DNA of 11,942 nt from VBAS01 sp965652775 (lineage in GTDB: Bacteria; Bacteroidota; Bacteroidia; Chitinophagales; Chitinophagaceae), in NCBI GenBank assembly GCA_965652775.1, contig CBFGXP010000119.1, positions 1 to 11,942 on the forward strand, written 5' to 3'. Positions 6,342-11,942 of the stretch are shown in pieces (within the stretch, counting starts at the first letter, position 1; each line of letters begins with the position of its first letter). The translations under genes and the position numbers were made by a program. The notes below the pieces were generated by a model, which saw only the letters and a list, made by a program, of their open reading frames with translations, had not been told where the DNA came from and ran no database searches.

Positions 6342-7181
6342 TCAGGCTGCTGGTTTTAAACTCTGCATGGAAAAGATCACGGGGTTATTAATTGCTTTTG
6401 ACTGCTTCATGGTTTTGTTGATAAGTATTTCCTTGTACCATTTAGGCATTAGTTTATCGAAGAGCATAAACATCCTGTTCCAAAAACCCGGAATGATCAA
6501 TTCTTTTCCGGCAAGCATTCCATCTATTGCGATCCTCGCTACTTCTTCAGGGTTCATTATCGACCAGCGTCCCAGGCCCTTCATGTTTTTATTTTGCAGG
6601 ATCAGCATAGGAGTCGTGTTCATTCCACCGGGACACACGGTGCTGACAGAAACATTTTTTGCTTTTAATTCTCTTCGTAAGCTTTTTGAAAAGGAGACGA
6701 GGTAAGATTTAGTGGCTCCATACACTCCTTTTTTCGGAAGAGAAAAAAAGCTGGCGAGACTTCCGACATTCAAAATATGCGATGGAGAGTTTTTTTCGAG
6801 TGTTTGGAGAAACAAATGTGTTAGCAATGTTGGCGCCAGTACATTTAGTTCAATTTGCTTGTAATAAAATTCGGGATCCTTTTCTTCAAAGAAATGTGTC
6901 CCACCCAGAGCTGCATTGTTGATCAGTACATTCGCAGATATTTTATTCTCTTTTATTTTTTCAAAAAGGTGAAGACATTCTTCCCGTTTTGAAAGATCCT
7001 GTTCAAAGTATAGCACACTTACATTGTAATTTCTTTCAATAAAACAAGCAAGGCTGCTGAGACCTGAGCCTGGCAAAGCAACAAGTACAAGATTCATATT
7101 ACGGCCAGCGCATTCCAACGCCATCGCTTTACCAAATCCCTCGCTGGCACCGGTGATCAGTGCAAAAATTTTGTTACGCAT
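6342..7181 (-). CDS. Classical SDR family NAD(P)-dependent oxidoreductase
   Basis: A 279-aa short-chain dehydrogenase/reductase. Seen: the dinucleotide-binding motif TGASEGFG (10-17), NNAA (88-91), the active-site Asn113, Ser141 and Tyr154-x3-Lys158, so the tetrad is complete. The segment NPEEVA...GK...PGFWNRMF after the core resembles the DltE-like and very-long-chain 3-oxoacyl reductase (17-beta-HSD12/KAR) groups. A reduction of a keto group on a long-chain substrate is therefore plausible but inferred. A hydrophobic stretch near 230-245 may tie the protein to the membrane. Its start overlaps the stop region of the upstream epimerase-type gene by 8 bases (7174-7181), pointing to coupled translation. 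It precedes the AGMO-like gene by 35 bases. Coenzyme preference and substrate are not known. Confidence 0.9.
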   Translation of the reverse strand: MRNKIFALITGASEGFGKAMALECAGRNMNLVLVALPGSGLSSLACFIERNYNVSVLYFEQDLSKREECLHLFEKIKENKISANVLINNAALGGTHFFEEKDPEFYYKQIELNVLAPTLLTHLFLQTLEKNSPSHILNVGSLASFFSLPKKGVYGATKSYLVSFSKSLRRELKAKNVSVSTVCPGGMNTTPMLILQNKNMKGLGRWSIMNPEEVARIAIDGMLAGKELIIPGFWNRMFMLFDKLMPKWYKEILINKTMKQSKAINNPVIFSMQSLKPAA

Positions 7182-8169
7182 AATTTTTATTTTTTAGATG
7201 GAGGATGGTTTTTTGTATGCCTTCAGCAAAAGGAGTAATTGAGTAACCCAATTGCTTTATTGCTTTATTGCAATTAAGTGCACGGTTCTGTGCAAGGCGA
7301 TCGACTACCTTAGGAGATATATGAGTTTCTTTTCCGAGTAAACTGCAAACAGACATGTAGAGAAAACTCCAGAACTTAATCAACACTTTCGGGATGCGAA
7401 TGAGCCGGATCTTCTTACCCGTGTTTTGTTTTATTGTCTGGAAGAAAGATCTGTAGGTTAGGTTTTCACCCCCAAGAATATATTTTTCACCACCTAAGCC
7501 TTTGTCCATTGCAAGAAAATGGCCATTCACCACATCATCAACAAAAGCATAATTTGCTACGACGTTATCGCAAGATGGAACGAACGCAAGGCGCATGACC
7601 AGGATATTTTTCAGCAGCGCATTCATTGTATTGCCATTGCAGTCATGCCCAGGCCCATATACTCTTGGTGCAGCTACTATTATTGCAAACAAACCCCTGC
7701 GGCAATATTCCTTAACCAGCTCTTCCGCCCAATGCTTTGAGATCTCATAATCATTTTCAAATGCAACAATACGTGGATCGTTTTCACTCATTGGATATTT
7801 ACCCGATGGACCGATAACAGCGCCGGAGCTTGTAAACACAAATTTCTTAACACCTTCAGTCAGCGCTGCATCCAAAATGTTCCGGGTGCCTTCCACATTG
7901 ACGGAATAGAAAATACTGTTGTCCTTTGCTGAGAGTTTCGCAATAGCGGCAGCATGCATCACTTTATCACAGCCTTTTATCGCAGCTATCACAGATCCTT
8001 TATCAGTTATATCACCTTTGAATGTTTTTATATTTGGATGAACAGGTAACAGTGGTGATCGCAGGTCCCTGACCAGTATATGAACAGTATAATTTCTCCT
8101 GGCAGCTTCCATCGCCAGTTTGTAACCAATATACCCGGTGGCTCCAGTTACTAAAATTTTCATGTTCAT
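7174..8169 (-). CDS. Extended SDR, NAD-dependent epimerase/dehydratase or 3-beta-HSD/DFR-like reductase
   Basis: A 331-aa extended short-chain dehydrogenase. It opens with the Rossmann motif GATGYIG (9-15) characteristic of extended SDRs, has TSS (113-115) with the catalytic Ser, Tyr141-x3-Lys145 (YEISK) and PRVYGPG (168-174). Such proteins act as nucleotide-sugar epimerases/dehydratases, as 3-beta-hydroxysteroid dehydrogenases, or as dihydroflavonol-4-reductase-like keto reductases, including reductases in lipid and olefin pathways. Here the neighbours are lipid-acting membrane enzymes, so a keto/hydroxy conversion on a lipid intermediate is more likely than a sugar role, but this is inference. 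A hydrophobic segment near 262-280 may contact the membrane. Two in-frame ATGs (8169 and 8163) are possible starts; both are preceded by an A-rich tract. The gene overlaps the downstream SDR by 8 bases. Confidence 0.87.
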   Translation of the reverse strand: MNMKILVTGATGYIGYKLAMEAARRNYTVHILVRDLRSPLLPVHPNIKTFKGDITDKGSVIAAIKGCDKVMHAAAIAKLSAKDNSIFYSVNVEGTRNILDAALTEGVKKFVFTSSGAVIGPSGKYPMSENDPRIVAFENDYEISKHWAEELVKEYCRRGLFAIIVAAPRVYGPGHDCNGNTMNALLKNILVMRLAFVPSCDNVVANYAFVDDVVNGHFLAMDKGLGGEKYILGGENLTYRSFFQTIKQNTGKKIRLIRIPKVLIKFWSFLYMSVCSLLGKETHISPKVVDRLAQNRALNCNKAIKQLGYSITPFAEGIQKTILHLKNKNYA

Positions 8170-8190
8170 TTTTTTTAAGTGACGTGTTAT

Positions 8191-8784
8191 TTATGATCTC
8201 AGTTCGATCGTCGCCCTGTACATACTATGATGAATTTCTACTCTTGCACATATCCCGTTTGCATAGAAGTATTCATTGTAGTTGCCATCAGGAAACTTTA
8301 TTTTATAATGATGATCAGCAATTTTTTGAATATCGATCTGCTGTTGAAAATTGTCCGAATAAACTTTTGAAACTTTCAGCGGCTCGGTTAAGTATATGCT
8401 TAACATGTTATAGCGAATAGGATAATGCTGTAGGGTTTCCGTTTTGCTTCCTTTGAAAATGACATATGCATTACCAACAGCTTTTGTCTTCTTATCGGCT
8501 TTTACATTCCCGTTAAGTTTTCGAAAGATCGATGACCAGGTCATGATCCCGTTATCATAAATTGTTTCTTCTCGTGTTTTAGCTTTAAAATTGAGAATGA
8601 AACGTGTATTCACTTCTGACTCCATTGTTAAAACAGTTCTGGATCCTGCAGTGCTTTGCATGAATTGAATGTTTCCAACTATATCGCCATTTCTTTTGAT
8701 GTTGTATTCTAATTTTTGTTCCTGGGCATTTAAACTGATCGTTATGCTTAGCAGGGTGATCAGTGATAGATTATATGGTGTCAT
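8191..8784 (-). CDS. Secreted DUF6134-like protein of unknown function
   Basis: A 197-aa protein with a probable signal peptide (1-20, ending SLNAQ), so it is expected in the periplasm or envelope. The rest lacks clear membrane segments and is rich in alternating beta-strand patterns, with YNIKRNGDIVGNI (26-38) near the start and IYDNG (95-99) and FPDGNYNEYFYANG (165-178) further on. The pattern of a short repeated-strand protein that begins with a YxVxxxGxxVG-like segment recalls the DUF6134 family of Bacteroidota, which has no known function; I make that assignment from memory and with caution. It is the first gene of the run leading into the reductases and di-iron oxidases, 21 bases before the epimerase-type gene. 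It could bind, present or move the lipid product, but nothing in the sequence proves this. Confidence 0.75.
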   Translation of the reverse strand: MTPYNLSLITLLSITISLNAQEQKLEYNIKRNGDIVGNIQFMQSTAGSRTVLTMESEVNTRFILNFKAKTREETIYDNGIMTWSSIFRKLNGNVKADKKTKAVGNAYVIFKGSKTETLQHYPIRYNMLSIYLTEPLKVSKVYSDNFQQQIDIQKIADHHYKIKFPDGNYNEYFYANGICARVEIHHSMYRATIELRS

Positions 8785-8802
8785 AGATCATGTTTTTTAG
8801 GC

Positions 8803-8848
8803 ATAACCATCCCGTTCCCGCCTGAAGCCAGGTTTGCGGGATGGCTAT
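8803..8848. terminator. Strong hairpin between receptor gene and lipid cluster, possible terminator or attenuator
   Basis: CCATCCCG (8807-8814) and CGGGATGG (8837-8844) form a perfect 8-bp stem, extended by ATA (8803-8805) and TAT (8846-8848) across one mismatch. Inside, CCTG (8821-8824) and CAGG (8829-8832) form a second stem with a tetraloop AAGC. An alternative pairing CCCGC with GCGGG is also possible. It sits in the 98-base gap after the receptor stop and before the start of the DUF6134-like gene. Neither strand shows a T run after the stem, so a classical rho-independent terminator is not established. It may instead terminate with another factor, stabilise an mRNA end or attenuate read-through. 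Confidence 0.5.
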
Positions 8849-8882
8849 TGTGACTATTAAATGAGCTAAATGGGCTTAGTCG

Positions 8883-11561
8883 TTACAAGATGTTATAGGC
8901 AAAACTGAGATAGTACATTCCTCCTATGTATGGGTTACCAAACCCGGTTTGATAATATTTATTTGTGACGTTGGTACCGCCAAGTTTTATCATTGATTTT
9001 ATTTTTGGCAATTTATAATTCACCTGGGCATCAAGTGTGGTGTATGCTTTTACTGTGCCATCTGCAAGGCCACCACTTTCCCAGTAAAACTCGTCCTGCC
9101 ATCTCAGGTTAACATTAAATCCAATTACCTTCTTTTTGCCCAAACCACTATTGCCAAATCCCGCATTCAAGCGGTATTTTGGCGTGCTGAAACCCGCCTG
9201 GAAACCGCTTGGAACATCAGTAAGATTATCGGTGTAAGCATTGAGGAAAGAAAAAAAGTTCTTTGCCATTCTATAATCGAAACCGATACCGGCTCCCCAA
9301 GTTTTTACTTCATTGTCACTGTTGGTAACAATTGAGTAAAGCTTGTTATTATTGGTTGGTTGCAATAACACGATGCGACCAAGAAAATTAGTGTACTTCC
9401 CGAAATACGCATACGCATCTATCAAAAGTTTTTTATCGATGTATCCTTTGTACCCGATTTCAAACGAACTCATGCTTTCTGGTTTTAATGCCTCATAAGT
9501 ATAAGGCGCTGGTGGCGTTGAAGGATTGTATACATAGGTTGGGAAAGCCTTAACATTCATCGTGTCAAGTATCCAGGGAAGACCACCAAGAAGAACAACA
9601 TTTCCTACGTTGAGCTTTATCCATTGTTGCTGGGTAGTGGGAAACTTATAAGCTGTTTGGTAGGATGCACGAAGGTTATGGCCTTCAGACAGTTTGAACA
9701 ACGAAGTAAACCGTGGAGTGAACTTGCCTTCAAAATTTTCATTCTTATCATATCGGCCCGAAATACCTAACACTAATTTATCGGAGAATAGTTTTTTTGT
9801 AGCCTGTGCATAAACGCCCCATTCATTTATTTTTATAGGCGATCCGATCTGGTCAATAAACAATGTGCCTTCTGAGCTCAGGATGTATTTTTTTATGTTG
9901 CCACCAACAATCACCTCAGCAAACTTTATTTTATCTGAAAAGTTGTATTGTCCTTCGCCCATCCAGAGTTGCGAATTTTCTACAAAGAGTCCTCCTCCTT
10001 TCGAAATAGGAACATTTCTTACTGAATCAAACATGTGTTTGAATTGAGTTGAACCTGCCGCTGGACGATTTCGATCAGCATAACTACGGGCAATAGTGTG
10101 TGCCATTGATTCGGAAGCGCCACCACCTCTGGCTTGTACAAATGCACCAATATATTCAGGATACCAAAGCCCACTGGGTTTCCATGCTTCATTAAAATAC
10201 TGGGAAGTCACTGTTGCTGTATAGGCTTCGCCTGCATCCTCTTGTGTAGTATACCCACGCAGAAACCAGTTGTTGTGTTTTAATTCAAATTTATACTGAC
10301 CTATTTTTATATCCTTTAACGCATATCTATTGTTTCCCGTATAAACGGTATTTCCCGTTCCCCAATGACCTGCAAGAATAGCTTCAACACCGCCCTTAAA
10401 TTTATAATGCAATGCACCGTTTAGCTTGAGATTTTTAGTTTTAGGATCAATTACATCAATTTCGTTATAACCAGTACGGGAAACATTTACATCCGGAACA
10501 AGTGGCAGTGCTTGCGGCGGTAGATATGTTGGGACCATTTGACCTGCAATGGCTTTTATATTTAATGATGTTTCATCCCCATACACATTAACTCCGTCAT
10601 AATTAGGATCAGTTTGTCTCGTACCAGGAACTACTTTTCCGCTGGCGCCACTACGGAGATAATTGGTAGTATCGTTGGCAAGCCAATCATTGGCCTGTAT
10701 GTATTGGGCACCGATCTTAAAAGCAAACTTGTCATTAAAGTTTTTTGCCCAACGTAAAGAATAATCATAGTAGCCACCGATCTTATCTCTCTGTTTTTTA
10801 CCAACATCCGTAATTCCATTTTTTATTTGCAGGGAAAGTCCCGGGCTTTTGAATGGATTCTTACTGTTTATTAGAATAGTGCCATTAACACCACCCGGTC
10901 CATATAAGGCTGAGGACGCACCTGGAAGTATTTCTATGCTTTCAATATCAAGATCCGAGAGGGCCACAAAATTTCCGACTGAGAAACCCAGACCAGGGGC
11001 TTGGTTATCCATGCCATCCATCAATTGATTTACCCTTGAGCTTCCGCTGCCATTAAATCCTCTGGTACTGTATGTTTTGTAAGTGATGCTGGATACAGTA
11101 ACATCAAGACCTTTTTTTGTTAAAAGGCTTCCGTAAGCATCAGAGGGTGACTGGTTAAAATCCCTCTTTGTTTGGATTTCATAAGAAATTGCTTTGTCCA
11201 TAACTTTTCCTTTCAGCCGTGCATCGCCGTTGGCATGGACCTCAACTTCTCCCAGTGTTTTTTCATTAGACTGAAGAATGATCGAAACTTCATCAGCACT
11301 TGCTACCGAAATTTCCTTTTCATCATGTTCAGTGGCTGAGACAATAAGGATAACGGGAAGAGAGCTGATCGATAAAACAAATACACCTTGTTCGTTGGTC
11401 ATGGCCCTTTCCTTTCCATTTTTTACTTTAACCGTTGCGTTAATTAATGGCTCATTTTTTTCATTAGTTATTTTTCCAGTTACCGTCGTAGTTTGGGTCT
11501 GGGAAAAAATAACCTGGCTAATCAGGAAGATCAGCATTGTTGTCAGGATTATTTTTTTCAT
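8883..11561 (-). CDS. TonB-dependent outer-membrane receptor with carboxypeptidase-regulatory-like domain
   Basis: An 892-aa outer-membrane receptor expected to import a ligand using the TonB-ExbBD system. Seen in order: signal peptide (1-20, ending VIFS, then QTQ), a carboxypeptidase-regulatory-like beta-sandwich (about 25-98, starting TVTGKITNEKNEPL), a linker with a TonB-box-like TLGEVEV (102-108), a plug domain (about 125-240, with STRGFNGSGSSRVNQLMDG at 165-183, IESIEILPGASSALYGPGG at 206-224 and NGTILI) and a beta-barrel to the C-terminus, which ends in the hydrophobic YLSFAYNIL. The plug motifs are like those of siderophore or vitamin-type receptors. No SusD-like partner is next to it, so a SusC role is unlikely. 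The ligand is unknown. It follows the partial gene by 38 bases and precedes the lipid cluster. The ATG at 11561 gives a good signal peptide and is preceded by an A-rich stretch. The last residue is Leu rather than the common Phe. Confidence 0.93.
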   Translation of the reverse strand: MKKIILTTMLIFLISQVIFSQTQTTTVTGKITNEKNEPLINATVKVKNGKERAMTNEQGVFVLSISSLPVILIVSATEHDEKEISVASADEVSIILQSNEKTLGEVEVHANGDARLKGKVMDKAISYEIQTKRDFNQSPSDAYGSLLTKKGLDVTVSSITYKTYSTRGFNGSGSSRVNQLMDGMDNQAPGLGFSVGNFVALSDLDIESIEILPGASSALYGPGGVNGTILINSKNPFKSPGLSLQIKNGITDVGKKQRDKIGGYYDYSLRWAKNFNDKFAFKIGAQYIQANDWLANDTTNYLRSGASGKVVPGTRQTDPNYDGVNVYGDETSLNIKAIAGQMVPTYLPPQALPLVPDVNVSRTGYNEIDVIDPKTKNLKLNGALHYKFKGGVEAILAGHWGTGNTVYTGNNRYALKDIKIGQYKFELKHNNWFLRGYTTQEDAGEAYTATVTSQYFNEAWKPSGLWYPEYIGAFVQARGGGASESMAHTIARSYADRNRPAAGSTQFKHMFDSVRNVPISKGGGLFVENSQLWMGEGQYNFSDKIKFAEVIVGGNIKKYILSSEGTLFIDQIGSPIKINEWGVYAQATKKLFSDKLVLGISGRYDKNENFEGKFTPRFTSLFKLSEGHNLRASYQTAYKFPTTQQQWIKLNVGNVVLLGGLPWILDTMNVKAFPTYVYNPSTPPAPYTYEALKPESMSSFEIGYKGYIDKKLLIDAYAYFGKYTNFLGRIVLLQPTNNNKLYSIVTNSDNEVKTWGAGIGFDYRMAKNFFSFLNAYTDNLTDVPSGFQAGFSTPKYRLNAGFGNSGLGKKKVIGFNVNLRWQDEFYWESGGLADGTVKAYTTLDAQVNYKLPKIKSMIKLGGTNVTNKYYQTGFGNPYIGGMYYLSFAYNIL

Positions 11562-11599
11562 AATCGGTGGTTTTATAGTTATATAATTTGGTTTCCGTA

Positions 11600-11942
11600 T
11601 TAATTTTCTGGTATTTTATTTTCAACTGATCTTTTTTTCGCCCGGGTCAATTCTTTTACCATATTGGCAAATTTTCTTTCATTCCCTTTGATATAATAAA
11701 CTTTACCGTTCGGGCCAAAGAGCAACCCCAATCCAAGGGATGCGACCCCTGTGAGCGGATCTCCGGGAAACACAATCAACTGGTCATAAACAAAATTTGT
11801 CATTTCCTGACCTGTATTAACGTGCTTAACTTTCCTGGCAAACGAATCCGACGCCGTTGCATATTCTACCTGGTCAGTCGTCTGTGGAAGAGTTATTTGC
11901 CTGTCTATCTTGATATAAATTTTTTTAATGGCTCCTGCGTTA
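11600..11942 (-). CDS. C-terminal part of an unrecognised protein, open at the window edge
   Basis: The reading frame that ends at a TAA (11602-11600) stays open to the window edge, so at least 113 codons are present and the true start lies to the right of 11942. A local ATG at 11803 would give a 67-aa protein, but the frame upstream reads without a stop (for example IKKIYIKIDRQITLPQ, then VEYATASDSFARKVKHVN before MTNFVYDQ). The internal ATG is therefore probably not the start. Visible features are a hydrophobic glycine-rich stretch GVASLGLGLLFG following FPGDPLT, and a basic C-terminal end rich in Lys and Arg (ELTRAKKRSVENK). No known family was recognised. It is on the same strand as the receptor with only 38 bases between, so the two could be co-transcribed. 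Confidence 0.7.
   Translation of the reverse strand, partial: NAGAIKKIYIKIDRQITLPQTTDQVEYATASDSFARKVKHVNTGQEMTNFVYDQLIVFPGDPLTGVASLGLGLLFGPNGKVYYIKGNERKFANMVKELTRAKKRSVENKIPEN

Noticed and set aside
7519..7740. Plus-strand 73-codon frame opposite the extended SDR
   Set aside because: It is a shadow of a well-supported gene with intact catalytic motifs on the other strand.
11278..11586. Plus-strand open frame of 102 codons with hydrophobic segments opposite the receptor start
   Set aside because: It is the antisense of the signal peptide and carboxypeptidase-regulatory-like domain; the hydrophobic look comes from the complement of Lys/Asn-rich codons.

Overview
The window looks like chromosomal DNA from an aerobic member of the Bacteroidota, most likely the Chitinophagales. 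The evidence is AT-rich sequence, start codons preceded by A-rich stretches rather than Shine-Dalgarno motifs, a TonB-dependent receptor with an N-terminal carboxypeptidase-regulatory-like domain, a Bacteroidota-type TTTG / TAnnTTTG promoter upstream of lysS, and small secreted or membrane proteins of a style common in that phylum. The genus cannot be fixed from the sequence alone.

Layout. Positions 1-132 hold a probable terminator of an upstream gene and the short leader of a plus-strand short-chain dehydrogenase of the HSDL2 type (133-954). All other genes lie on the minus strand. The SDR converges with lysS (class II lysyl-tRNA synthetase, 1096-2622), and a hairpin just behind the SDR stop can terminate transcription from both sides. 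Upstream of lysS are two tandem paralogous small membrane proteins of unknown function (2727-3188 and 3221-3634).

From 3716 to 8784 lies a compact run of six genes with two overlaps and short gaps. In transcription order they are a secreted DUF6134-like protein, an extended SDR (NAD-dependent epimerase/dehydratase type), a classical SDR, a sterol-desaturase-family protein closely resembling alkylglycerol monooxygenase, a second fatty-acid-hydroxylase-superfamily protein, and a fatty acid desaturase. Three integral-membrane di-iron oxidases of three histidine-box types sit next to two NAD(P)-dependent reductases. This suggests a lipid-tailoring pathway, in which a hydrophobic chain or lipid is reduced or oxidised and then hydroxylated, cleaved and desaturated in the cytoplasmic membrane. 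The product cannot be deduced from sequence.

Upstream of this cluster, across a 98-bp gap with a strong hairpin, is an 892-residue TonB-dependent receptor (8883-11561). Before it is the C-terminal part of an unrecognised protein whose reading frame runs out of the right edge of the window (11600-11942). No tRNA, rRNA, CRISPR array, insertion sequence or phage gene was seen, and no gene-free stretch exceeds 300 bases.
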